DNA from: CAYZWU01 sp964482235
GTDB taxonomy: Bacteria; Planctomycetota; B15-G4; CAYZWU01
DNA: 64,000 nucleotides
Assembly (NCBI GenBank): GCA_964482235.1
Contig: CAYZWU010000009.1
Span: 62,001 to 126,000 of the forward strand
Direction: 5' to 3'
The translations under genes and the position numbers were made by a program. The notes under the pieces are model-generated. The model had not been told where the DNA came from and did no database searches. It saw only the letters and a list, made by a program, of their open reading frames with translations. Position 1 is the first letter of the stretch; the number at the start of each line of letters is the position of its first letter. Below, piece after piece: positions 27,332-35,630 of the stretch.

Positions 27332-27808
27332 ATGGCGAATCTGAACAAGGTGATGCTCATCGGTCGCTTGACTCGCGATCCCGAGCTGAAGTACATCCCT
27401 TCAGGCGCGGCTGTGGCCGAGTTCGGCTTTGCAGTCAATCGTGTCTACTACACGAATGAAGGCGAGAAGAGGGAAGAGACCTGCTTCCTCGAGGTGTCCG
27501 CCTGGAGAAAGCTGGGGGAGATGGCCCACAATTACCTGAGCAAGGGCAGACAGGTCTTCGTCGAGGGTTATCTCAAGTTCGAGCAGTGGCAGACCCAGGA
27601 CGGCCAGAAGCGGTCGAGGATCAGCGTCGTGGCCATGGGACTGCAGTTCCTCGATTCGGGCCGGGGCGAGTCGGATGGCCGGCCTCCGATGAGTCAGAAG
27701 GCGCCTGAAGCCAACGCCGGCGGCGGCTCCGGCGGCTCAGGCGGACCGGAGAGCTCGGGGATGCCGATGGACTCCGTACAGGACAATGCTGATGAATGCC
27801 CCTTCTGA
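27332..27808 (+). CDS. ssb: Single-stranded DNA-binding protein SSB
   Basis: A 158-aa SSB. The OB-fold spans about residues 1-110 (NKVMLIGRLTRDPELKY, TCFLEVSAWRKLGE, GRQVFVEGYLKFEQW). A Gly/Ser-rich linker leads to the acidic tip DNADECPF, the partner-binding end used by DNA repair and replication proteins. ATG with AAGGAGGAGAG upstream. The aminotransferase gene begins inside its last codons. Confidence 0.97.
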   Translation: MANLNKVMLIGRLTRDPELKYIPSGAAVAEFGFAVNRVYYTNEGEKREETCFLEVSAWRKLGEMAHNYLSKGRQVFVEGYLKFEQWQTQDGQKRSRISVVAMGLQFLDSGRGESDGRPPMSQKAPEANAGGGSGGSGGPESSGMPMDSVQDNADECPF

Positions 27809-29027
27809 GGGGTGTGGCCCTTCAGCACAGGAGGAAGTCCTGGTTTCTGTTCGGCCGTCGCGGCGTATCCTGAGCCTTGGCGGATATGCCTTCGACGAGA
27901 TGGATCGGGAGGTGGCGCGGCTTCGCGACGCCGGAATCCAGCCGATTGATTTCGGTGTGGGCGATCCCACCATTCCCACTCCGGAGTTCATCCGCCGCGA
28001 GGCGGCCGAGGCGATCGAGCGGCGACGATGCAGCGGGTATCCTGCCTATGTGGGCGACAGGACCTTCCGGCTCGCGGCAGCACGCTGGATGAATCGCAGG
28101 TTCGGTCTCGAGGTGGATCCCGACTCGGAAGTGACGGCCACCGTGGGCTCCAAGGAGGCGGTCTTCAATGTTCACGAGGGCTTCGTGGATCCCGGCGATC
28201 TGGTGATCTCCCCTTCACCGGGATACCCTCCCTACGCGCGGGGCTCTCTCTTCGCCGAGGGCGGCAACCGGTTCTATCCCCTCGACGCAAGAACGGACTT
28301 CCTGCCCGACCTGGACTCCATTCCGTCCGATACGGCTCGAAGAGCCCGGATCTTCTGGATCTGCAATCCCTTCGTGCCGAAGGGGAACATCATCCCGCCC
28401 CGGATGCTCGACGACCTGGCCGCCTACTGCCGCGAGTACGAGATCCTTCTCTGTTCCGACGAGGCCTACTCGGAGCTCTATTACGCGGAGGCTCCCCGCT
28501 CGATTCTCCAGCACACCCGGCAGGGGGTCCTTGCATTCTTCTCACTCTCCAAGCGATCAGCCATGACCGGTTATCGCTGCGGCTGGGTTGCCGGCGACAG
28601 CGAAGCGATTTCCGTGTTCAGAAAGGTCAAGACCAACATCGATTCAGGAACACCCACCTTCATCCAGGACGCCGCGGCCGCCGCCCTTTCCGATGAGACG
28701 CACGTGGAGGCGATGCGCGATGCCTACAGGGTGAAGAGGGATCTCATGGTGTCGGCGCTCACGGCGGCCGGTTTTCCGCGTTGCTCCCCCGAGGCCGGCC
28801 TCTACATCTGGCAGCGCGTGCCGCCCGGGCTTTCGGGGCTCGAGACCGCCCGGCTTCTGGCTGCTCCGGATGTCGCCGTGCTGGCCACACCGGGAGAGTG
28901 GCTTGCAGAACCTCTCGAAGACGGGCGCAATCCGGGTCGGGATTACATCCGCTTCGCCCTGGTCCCGCCGCTCGATCAGGTCGAGAAGGCGGCACGGCGG
29001 CTCGAAAAATGGAAAGGTTGGCGATGA
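27786..29027 (+). CDS. PLP-dependent class I/II aminotransferase (possibly diaminopimelate aminotransferase)
   Basis: A 413-aa fold-type I aminotransferase. GYPAYVGDRTFRLAAARW, then the substrate-loop SPGYPPYARG, CNPFVPKG in place of the usual NPTG, and the PLP Lys in SLSKRSAMTGYRCGW. The closest relatives by eye are DapC/DapL-type enzymes and aspartate aminotransferases; the exact substrate is uncertain. The start at 27786 overlaps ssb by 23 nt, and the stop overlaps the next start (ATGA), so all three are coupled. Confidence 0.85.
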   Translation: MLMNAPSEGCGPSAQEEVLVSVRPSRRILSLGGYAFDEMDREVARLRDAGIQPIDFGVGDPTIPTPEFIRREAAEAIERRRCSGYPAYVGDRTFRLAAARWMNRRFGLEVDPDSEVTATVGSKEAVFNVHEGFVDPGDLVISPSPGYPPYARGSLFAEGGNRFYPLDARTDFLPDLDSIPSDTARRARIFWICNPFVPKGNIIPPRMLDDLAAYCREYEILLCSDEAYSELYYAEAPRSILQHTRQGVLAFFSLSKRSAMTGYRCGWVAGDSEAISVFRKVKTNIDSGTPTFIQDAAAAALSDETHVEAMRDAYRVKRDLMVSALTAAGFPRCSPEAGLYIWQRVPPGLSGLETARLLAAPDVAVLATPGEWLAEPLEDGRNPGRDYIRFALVPPLDQVEKAARRLEKWKGWR

Positions 29028-31960
29028 GGTTTCCTTTTCCGCTCCTCTTTCTCGGTCTGCTCGTCGTGGCGCTGTCAATGCCTGCCCCACCGGCTCTGCC
29101 AGCCTTTCAAGAGCAGGATCAACCGGTCGAAACGGATGACGACCGCGCCTTTCTCGAGAGTGCGGTATCGGCAGCCTACAAGGGCCGCTACCTCAAGGCG
29201 AGACAGGATCTCAACGACTACGTGCTGGACTTTCCCGAATCCGCCGGAGCTCTGGAGGGTCTGGCGCGGCTCGAGTTGATGTACGGCAAGCCCGAGGAGG
29301 CCGAGGCGCTGGCCTCGCGCTGGCTCGCGCTCGATCCCGCCGGCGAGGCGGCTGCGATCGTGCTGGCCGATGCCCTCGAGGCTCGAGGAGAGATCGACAG
29401 GGCGGAGCATGTCCTGAAGAAGGCTGTCGTCCGCAGCGAGAAATCCCTGGTTCTCCGTGCCTGCCTTGCCGATCTTCTGCTGCAGAGAGGCAAGCGGAAG
29501 GAGGCGCGCACCCTGGCCGGGGAGTCGCTGGAGCTCAAGAGCTTCCGGACCCTCGACGGCGGCGGGAAACTGGCTGTGGGACAGCTCCACTTCGTGCTTG
29601 GCGAGCTCGAATCGGCGGCACGGGCCGCCGTCTATGCCGATGAGGAATTCAACGGCAAGGTCGGACCGAACTATCGCCGGGAGAGGTACGAAGCCCTGCT
29701 GCTGCTTGCGGAGCTCAACAGGATCACGCGGCTCGCTTCGGGCAACCGGGCTCTGGCTCTCTACAACGACATCCTGAAGATCAACCCCAACCACACCGAC
29801 GCGCTGGCAGGCCGGGCCGCGACCCGTCTCTACGGAAACAACATGACGGGAGCGATCGAGGATTGCGACAAGACGCTCACACTCAATCCGGCTCATGCCG
29901 GCGCCCTCGATCTGAAAGCGAGAATCCTGATCAATGCGGGCCAGTTTCGCGAGGCGCTCGGCCTTGTCAAGAGGGGACTGGAGGCCAATCCATCGTCCAG
30001 GAGACTCCTGGCCCGAAAGGCAGCGGCTCTCTACATGCTGGGCAGCAGGCGGGAGAGCAGCCGAACCGTCGAGGAGGCTCTCGCCCTGGATCCCCTTTTC
30101 GGCGAGGCCTACGCCGCCGTGGGCGAGGGGCTTCTTTTTCACCACAGGCTTTCCGAGGCCAGGGAGAAGTTCGAGGCCTGCCTCCGAGTGGATCCCGATT
30201 TCAGCGAGGCCTACGTTCTTCTGGGCCGCACGCTGGCCAACCTGGGTCTCGAGGAGGAAGCAAGGGGGATGCTCGAGGAATCGGTCCGGCGCGATCCCTT
30301 CGAGTATCCGTGGCGCTACAACATGCTGCGGATCCTGAACGACCTCACGGAATGGAAGCGGGTCAGGAAGGGAGAGAACGTCCTCTTCGCCTTCGACATC
30401 GAGGAAAGCGAGGTCCTCAAGCGCTGCATGCCCGACTGCTTCGACAGGAGCTGGGACGAGTTCGTGGAGAAGTTCGGCTTCAGCCCGAGCAGGCCGATTC
30501 TCGTCGAGATATTTCCCGATCATGACGACTTTGCCGTCCGGACCATCGGCTTCACCGGTCTCGGCGCCCTGGGAGTCTGTTTCGGCAAGGTGATTACCAT
30601 GCTCTCGCCCCGGGCCGGCGGCGTGCGCGGGCAGTTCGTCTGGGCTCGTACGCTTCACCACGAGCTGGCTCACGTCTTCAGCCTGGAGCTCTCCAACTAC
30701 CGGGTGCCGCGCTGGCTGACGGAAGGCATCTCCGTCCACGAGGAGTTCTGCAACCGCGAGGGTTGGGAACGGGACATGCAGTTCGAGCTCTTCAACGCCT
30801 ATCACAACAACGACCTGTTTACCATTGGCCGGTTCAATGTGGCCTTTCAGGGCCCGCGGGTGTTGATGGCCTACTACCAGTCCGGATTGCTGGTGAAGTA
30901 CATCAAGGACAACTATGGCTGGGAAAGCGTGATCGCCATGCTGCAGGCCTATGCCGAGGAGAAGGGGACCGAGGCGATCATCGGCGAGATCTTCGGGAAG
31001 AGCAGCAGCGATCTCGATGCCGAGTTCCGCGACTGGGTGGGAGGTTCCTACCTTGCCGGTATCAGGATGCATCCCTTCTACAATGCGCAGCAGCGGCGTC
31101 GCTTGTCCGATCGAGTCCGGAAGTCTCCCGGCGACGCGGGCCTGCTGGCCAAGGCGGCCTGGGCCAGCTTCCGTCAGAACAAGAGCGTGGATGCGCGATA
31201 CTATCTTGACCGCCTGATGAAGATCGATCCGGACAACGCATCCGGCCTGATCCTTACCGGAGAGATTGCCCTGACCCGGAACGCGGTCGATCGGGCCGCC
31301 GTGTTCCTGCAAAAGGGAATCGAGAAGGGTGGGGGAGACTACCATGCCCATCTCCACCTCGGCTTGATGGAGCAGAACAACGGCCGGCTCGATAATGCGA
31401 TCCATCACCTCGAGAGTGCCCTCGACTGCTTTCCAGGCCATGTCGGGCCGGATAGCCCATACCATCTTCTGCCTGCCCTCTACCTGAGCCGCGGCGAGAC
31501 GGAGAAGGCCATGGCGCTGGTCGAGAAAAAGGCGAAGTATATCGAGACCGACCTGCCGGACAGGCTCGAGATCGCCCGCTATCATATGGACGCCGGGCAT
31601 CATGGCGATGCCGTGGAGATTTTCGAGGAGGTCGTCGAGATCGATCCCTTCATCAGGACGGTCCATCTCGATCTGGGCCGCAGCCTGCATGCGCTGGGCC
31701 GCCTGGAGGAAGCGCTTGCCGCGCTCGACACAGCCCGCCTGGTCAAACCTGCCATGGAGAAGCAAGGGCTGGGCGAGGGCGGCCAGGACCAGGAGGACTA
31801 CTGGATCCTGGCCGACGTCCACGCGGAGAAGGCGTCCGTTCTTCTCGATCTCGATCGGGTCGACGAAGCAGGAAGCGAGGTGAAGAAGGCTCTCTCGTGC
31901 AATCCCGATCATGTCCAGGCCCTGTCGCTTCAAGAGCGCCTGAAAAATCGTGCCAGGTGA
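29024..31960 (+). CDS. Large secreted TPR protein with HELAH metallopeptidase domain
   Basis: A 978-aa exported protein. The chosen ATG at 29024 overlaps the upstream stop and has AAAGG 7 nt before it. A signal peptide (FPLLFLGLLVVALSM, cut near ALPAFQ) leads into TPR repeats from about 40 to 450 (YNDILKINPNHTDALAGRAA-type units). A gluzincin domain follows, with H546-E-L-A-H550 and, about 20 residues on, WLTEGISVHEE supplying the third ligand and the peptidase MA-type signature. More TPRs fill residues 680-978. Probably periplasmic or surface protease or scaffold; substrate unknown. Confidence 0.83.
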   Translation: MRFPFPLLFLGLLVVALSMPAPPALPAFQEQDQPVETDDDRAFLESAVSAAYKGRYLKARQDLNDYVLDFPESAGALEGLARLELMYGKPEEAEALASRWLALDPAGEAAAIVLADALEARGEIDRAEHVLKKAVVRSEKSLVLRACLADLLLQRGKRKEARTLAGESLELKSFRTLDGGGKLAVGQLHFVLGELESAARAAVYADEEFNGKVGPNYRRERYEALLLLAELNRITRLASGNRALALYNDILKINPNHTDALAGRAATRLYGNNMTGAIEDCDKTLTLNPAHAGALDLKARILINAGQFREALGLVKRGLEANPSSRRLLARKAAALYMLGSRRESSRTVEEALALDPLFGEAYAAVGEGLLFHHRLSEAREKFEACLRVDPDFSEAYVLLGRTLANLGLEEEARGMLEESVRRDPFEYPWRYNMLRILNDLTEWKRVRKGENVLFAFDIEESEVLKRCMPDCFDRSWDEFVEKFGFSPSRPILVEIFPDHDDFAVRTIGFTGLGALGVCFGKVITMLSPRAGGVRGQFVWARTLHHELAHVFSLELSNYRVPRWLTEGISVHEEFCNREGWERDMQFELFNAYHNNDLFTIGRFNVAFQGPRVLMAYYQSGLLVKYIKDNYGWESVIAMLQAYAEEKGTEAIIGEIFGKSSSDLDAEFRDWVGGSYLAGIRMHPFYNAQQRRRLSDRVRKSPGDAGLLAKAAWASFRQNKSVDARYYLDRLMKIDPDNASGLILTGEIALTRNAVDRAAVFLQKGIEKGGGDYHAHLHLGLMEQNNGRLDNAIHHLESALDCFPGHVGPDSPYHLLPALYLSRGETEKAMALVEKKAKYIETDLPDRLEIARYHMDAGHHGDAVEIFEEVVEIDPFIRTVHLDLGRSLHALGRLEEALAALDTARLVKPAMEKQGLGEGGQDQEDYWILADVHAEKASVLLDLDRVDEAGSEVKKALSCNPDHVQALSLQERLKNRAR

Positions 31961-31979
31961 GCCGGCCTTCTCTTCCCTA

Positions 31980-32139
31980 GCAGACCGTTGAAAAAGTCAT
32001 TCGGCACGAAAAGCCCTCTTTTCAGCCGACTCCGCGTTGCCGTATCCTCGTCGAATCCACCGATTCGCCTGCGGTTCGGCGCCTTGATTCGGCGGAAAAG
32101 AGAACTTTTCGAACTCAAAGCACTTTATCAACGGCCTGC
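31980..32139. repeat. 160-nt giant imperfect hairpin, MITE-like
   Basis: The ends GCAGACCGTTGAAAAAGT (from 31980) and ACTTTATCAACGGCCTGC (to 32139) are near-perfect inverted repeats. Similarity of the arms continues inward for about 50 nt (CGAAAAG, CTCTTTTC and GCCGA shared by both), and the centre is a small hairpin, CGAATC-CACC-GATTCG. Non-coding. It lies between the TPR peptidase stop and the dnaA-like promoter. It could be a miniature transposable element or a structured RNA/terminator. Confidence 0.7.
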
Positions 32140-32216
32140 CAGCGTTGCTCGAAGGTCGCTGATTTCGATGATCCCATTCTTCACTGGAAACGCTTTTCTT
32201 TCCGATGGGCATTGTA

Positions 32217-32245
32217 TTGACTGGAGAACTTCTGGGACTTACTAT
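32217..32245 (+). promoter_or_regulatory. Strong sigma-70 promoter of the dnaA-like gene
   Basis: TTGACT (32217-32222), a 17-nt spacer and TACTAT (32240-32245). It is followed by AGGAGG at 32261-32266 and the ATG at 32271. This gives a leader of only about 20 nt. No DnaA box is seen in this promoter. Confidence 0.75.
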
Positions 32246-32270
32246 CATCCTGCAAGGATGAGGAGGCAGA

Positions 32271-33683
32271 ATGTCCCGACGGTTGGAGCAGAATCAGGAG
32301 AACGGTCATGAGGCGGGTCTCAATCTGCTCAAGCTGAAAATCTGGAGCCAGGTAAGGGACGGATTCGCCCGGCGGCACGGCAACGCGATCAGGGATCTCT
32401 GGCTGAAGCACACGCGGCCGCTCAGCTTCTCGCGGGGATTGTTCGTTCTCGGGGTTCCCAATCTTTTCATCAAGGAGTGGATCGAGAAGAAGTACGTTGC
32501 GGAACTGGAGGAGATCTTCAAGGAGCTGACAGGAAGCCCGATGAGGATCCTGGTCCGCACCGACGGACACACCTGCACTCTCCTGAAGGAGACGGGCGAC
32601 GAATCCAGGTTGAGAGCCGAGGCGGGAGTGGCGCTTGACAGTGACGATCCCGTCGCGGCTGAACCGCGGTACTCGCGATTCGTGGTGCGGCCGGAATGCA
32701 AGATCGCCTGCTCGGCCTTCGACAGGATCCTGCGCGATGCACCGGGAAGCACGTTCAATCCTCTCCTTCTTTACGGACCGGCCAAGGTGGGAAAGACGCA
32801 CCTCGTCCGACATTTCGTCGAGCAGGCCAGGAAGTCCGCCTTCTTCTCCGAGGTGAAGGTCATCGATGCCCTCCGGTTCGCGAGCGAATTCAGCAGAGCC
32901 GCCAGGGTCGGCGACCGCGTTCGGTTTCGAGGCTCGATCCTCAGGGGCGACCTGCTCGTAGTCGAGGAAGCCCATCGCCTGAAGAACAAGCTGAAGACGC
33001 AGCTCGAGCTTCTCTCCATCCTCAAGTATCTCGTGGAGAGGCAGAGGCAGGTCGTCATCACGTCGCGGCATCATCCGAGGGATATCGATTTCTTCGAGGA
33101 TCCGCTCTCCTCCTTCTTCCTGTCCGGCATGGTCGTCTCGATCTCCGGCTACAGCGTCGCTTCGCAGATCGAGATCCTCTCGCAGAAGATCGCCCGGGAG
33201 GTCACATCCCTTCAGCCGACCCTGGTGGAGGCTGTGGCCCGCATCGGATCGATCGACCTCCGGCGCAAGCAGGATCTCCTCCGGAAGGTTGTCGCCATGG
33301 CGAGGGAGAAGGACGAGGCGCCCACATCGTCCTTTTTCAGGACGTACTTTCCCCAGTACGAGGTCAGCGTCGCCGGCGAGGACAGGGTCGAACGAATCAT
33401 CACCCTGGTGTCCCGATCGCGCGAGGTGGACAAGGATCAGATCGCTTCGAACTGCAAGGTCAGGAAGGTGGTGGAGGCTCGCTATCTGGTCATCTATCTG
33501 GCCACGACCCTGTTGAAGATCTCATCGCGCCGCATCAGCCGATGGCTCGGGAACATCTCTCCGTCCGTGGTGCCCTATGCCAGGCGAAAGGTGGAGAAGC
33601 GGCGCCAGGAAGATCCGCTCTTCGATAACATGGTCCTCGATCTCCAGTCCGAGATCGAAGGAGGCCAGCGCTATCTCTTCTGA
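32271..33683 (+). CDS. dnaA: Divergent DnaA-like replication initiator
   Basis: A 470-aa protein with DnaA layout. Domain I-like helices (LWLKHTRPLSFSRGLFVLG, FIKEWIEKKY) are followed by a linker and, from about residue 135, the AAA+ module: FNPLLLYGPAKVGKTHL with the P-loop from G169. Walker B reads VVEEAHRLKN instead of the usual DDI/VQF; sensor I reads TSRHHPRD instead of TSDRxP. In domain IV the DNA-binding signature DHTTV is replaced by SPSVVPYARRKVEKR. It may be the lineage's own initiator or a paralogue; the adjacent origin-like region favours the former. Neighbours tmk-holB are replication genes. Confidence 0.75.
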   Translation: MSRRLEQNQENGHEAGLNLLKLKIWSQVRDGFARRHGNAIRDLWLKHTRPLSFSRGLFVLGVPNLFIKEWIEKKYVAELEEIFKELTGSPMRILVRTDGHTCTLLKETGDESRLRAEAGVALDSDDPVAAEPRYSRFVVRPECKIACSAFDRILRDAPGSTFNPLLLYGPAKVGKTHLVRHFVEQARKSAFFSEVKVIDALRFASEFSRAARVGDRVRFRGSILRGDLLVVEEAHRLKNKLKTQLELLSILKYLVERQRQVVITSRHHPRDIDFFEDPLSSFFLSGMVVSISGYSVASQIEILSQKIAREVTSLQPTLVEAVARIGSIDLRRKQDLLRKVVAMAREKDEAPTSSFFRTYFPQYEVSVAGEDRVERIITLVSRSREVDKDQIASNCKVRKVVEARYLVIYLATTLLKISSRRISRWLGNISPSVVPYARRKVEKRRQEDPLFDNMVLDLQSEIEGGQRYLF

Positions 33684-34020
33684 TTCTTTTTCTTTTCCCG
33701 GTCCGGCCCTATCCGTCGCTAGCCCATTTCCCCTTTACCGACTTCCTGATTCCGGTACTTTTCCACAAGTTGTTCACAGTTCTTAACTGCCGGAAAAAAG
33801 AGGAACTTATGTTAGCAAATCATTAGCATGCTTTTTACTTTATTTTATACAGTCGGTTAGGGCGGCATGTCCAGCCACTGCCCAGGGAGTGGTGAGAGAG
33901 TTTTCCACACATTCTGAACATTGCAAAAAGAGTGTCATTTCTTCAAGATTCCTCTTTTTGCTGATGAACTTCATCCCCGGGCTGGTTCACGCCAGGAGAC
34001 TCGGATAGAATGAGCGGCCC
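33684..34020. other. Candidate replication origin region
   Basis: A 337-nt gene-free stretch. It has DnaA-box-like 9-mers TTTTCCACA (33759-33767), TTGTTCACA (33770-33778) and TTTTCCACA (33901-33909), all in the same orientation; the first and third fit TTWTNCACA exactly and the second deviates by one base. Between them 33806-33850 is AT-rich (TTAGCAAATCATTAGCATG, CTTTTTACTTTATTTTATAC). This is the usual makeup of a small oriC: boxes beside a DNA-unwinding stretch next to dnaA. Gene orientation gives no clear support, since most genes on both sides run rightward. Confidence 0.55.
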
Positions 34021-34641
34021 ATGAACAGCAAGCTGATCATATTTGAAGGCGGTGACGGAACCGGCAAGTCGACCCAGGCGCGGCTGCTCTGCCGCCATCT
34101 GGAGAAGACGGGACGGCGGCACGTTCATCTGAGGGAGCCTGGCTCCACCGATCTCGGCGAAAGGATCCGCCGTCTCCTGCTCGAGATACCTCCCGAGGAG
34201 TCGGCCGATATGTCGGCCAAGGCGGAAGTCCTGCTCTACATGGCCAGCCGGGCTCAGCTCTTTTCCGAAAAAGTGGCGCCAGCCCTGGCAGAGGGGGCTA
34301 TTGTCGTTTTAGAGCGATCGTATTTCTCGACTTATGCCTATCAAGGGCACGGCCTCGGTCTCGATCTCGAAAACATACTCTCCATGGGAGAATGGGCGAC
34401 CGAGCCGGCCCGTCCCTGGCGTGTCATTCTGCTCGACATGGATCCGGAGGAGAGTTTCGGCCGCATCCAGCAAGAGAAGGACAGGGTTGAGAGCCGCGAC
34501 CTCGAGTATCACAAGCGAGTGCGCGCAGGCTTTCTCGAGCTGGCGAACCGGTTTCCCGATTGCTTCCGGATCATCAGCTGCGCCGGGAGCATCGAGGAGG
34601 TTCATGCCCGGGTGCTGGGAGCGTTCGGCGATGATCTGTAA
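34021..34641 (+). CDS. tmk: Thymidylate kinase
   Basis: A 206-aa dTMP kinase, making dTDP for DNA synthesis. P-loop EGGDGTGKST near residues 9-18, REPGSTDLGERIR near 40, and the LERSYFSTYAYQG region where family members usually have DRY. The LID region is short (ESRDLEYHKRV). ATG start. The next gene, holB, overlaps its end by 11 nt. The tmk-holB-ricT order matches that found in Bacillus. Confidence 0.94.
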   Translation: MNSKLIIFEGGDGTGKSTQARLLCRHLEKTGRRHVHLREPGSTDLGERIRRLLLEIPPEESADMSAKAEVLLYMASRAQLFSEKVAPALAEGAIVVLERSYFSTYAYQGHGLGLDLENILSMGEWATEPARPWRVILLDMDPEESFGRIQQEKDRVESRDLEYHKRVRAGFLELANRFPDCFRIISCAGSIEEVHARVLGAFGDDL

Positions 34642-35623
34642 CGATCTTGTTGGACATCAGCCGGTGATGGAGAGAATCCGATCTCTCATTGCAGCCGGCT
34701 GCCTGCCTCATGCGGTCCTGCTCACCGGACCATCAGGCGTGGGGAAGTCGATGGCAGCCATGTCCGTGGCTGCAGCCTATCTCTGTGAACGGCACGGCTG
34801 CCTCGAATGCGCCGTCTGCAGGAGGGTTTTCAGCGAGACGCACCCCGATCTTCATCTTCTGCAGCTCGATCCGCGCCGGCGGGACATCCTGATCGAGCCC
34901 ACACGGGAGCTGATGGAAGAGCTCGCCTCAAAGGCGATGGAGGGGAGCAGGAAGGTGGCTGTCATCGATCCTGCCGACCGCATGAACGTGCAGTCCCAGA
35001 ACGCGTTCCTCAAGATCCTGGAGGAGCCGCCCGACGGCACGCTTCTCGTTCTCGTGTCGTCCCATCTGGAGCGCCTACTGTCAACCGTTCGATCCCGCTG
35101 CCAGAGCTTCCGCTTCGGCTGTCTGGGCGAGAAGGAGATGGAGTCGTTCATCAGCAGGACCGACGAGGGCGATGCCGATCTCCCCATCACTCTGGCTGCC
35201 GGGAGCCCCGGCCGCTTCCGGGCGCTCCGCGATGCGGCCATCGGAGGGCCGCGCGCCATTCTGATAGAATTTTTCACCACCCGGGCGACACCGTCGCCCG
35301 TCAAGTTCACTCTCGATGTCATGAGCTGGGCCGACAAGGCGGACAACAAGCAGGAGGTCAGGACCAGGGTTCGCCTTCTCCTCACCCTGGCCTTGTCCAT
35401 TGTTCGAGACATTCTCGTGCTCGATGCCTGCGGCGAGGAAGCTTCGGTCCTGAACTCCGACTGCCTCTCGAGCCTGAAGCCGGCTGCGACGCTCTATGAC
35501 ACGGTTTTGTTGACCCATTCCGTAGACGAACTTCTCGACATGCTCGAGCTGATCGACGGTTATGTGGATCCGGGGCTCGTCCTCGAAGAGGCGGCCGTGG
35601 TAATCAGAAAAGCAAGGAAATGA
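34631..35623 (+). CDS. holB: DNA polymerase III subunit delta prime
   Basis: A 330-aa clamp-loader subunit. VGHQPVMERIRSLI, a P-loop GPSGVGKSMAAM, a zinc-type Cys set (CERHGCLECAVC), and the SRC-type motif region (NAFLKILEEPPDGTLLVLVSS, followed by TVRSRCQSFRF). The SRC motif supplies the arginine finger in clamp loaders. The start is the ATG at 34631, overlapping tmk; a longer frame from 34334 lies inside tmk. ricT follows 8 nt later. Confidence 0.93.
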   Translation: MICNDLVGHQPVMERIRSLIAAGCLPHAVLLTGPSGVGKSMAAMSVAAAYLCERHGCLECAVCRRVFSETHPDLHLLQLDPRRRDILIEPTRELMEELASKAMEGSRKVAVIDPADRMNVQSQNAFLKILEEPPDGTLLVLVSSHLERLLSTVRSRCQSFRFGCLGEKEMESFISRTDEGDADLPITLAAGSPGRFRALRDAAIGGPRAILIEFFTTRATPSPVKFTLDVMSWADKADNKQEVRTRVRLLLTLALSIVRDILVLDACGEEASVLNSDCLSSLKPAATLYDTVLLTHSVDELLDMLELIDGYVDPGLVLEEAAVVIRKARK

Positions 35624-35630
35624 TCCTGAT

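Noticed and set aside
29075..31933. 952-aa leftward frame opposite the TPR peptidase
   Set aside because: It is a shadow frame; the rightward frame has a signal peptide, TPRs and HELAH.
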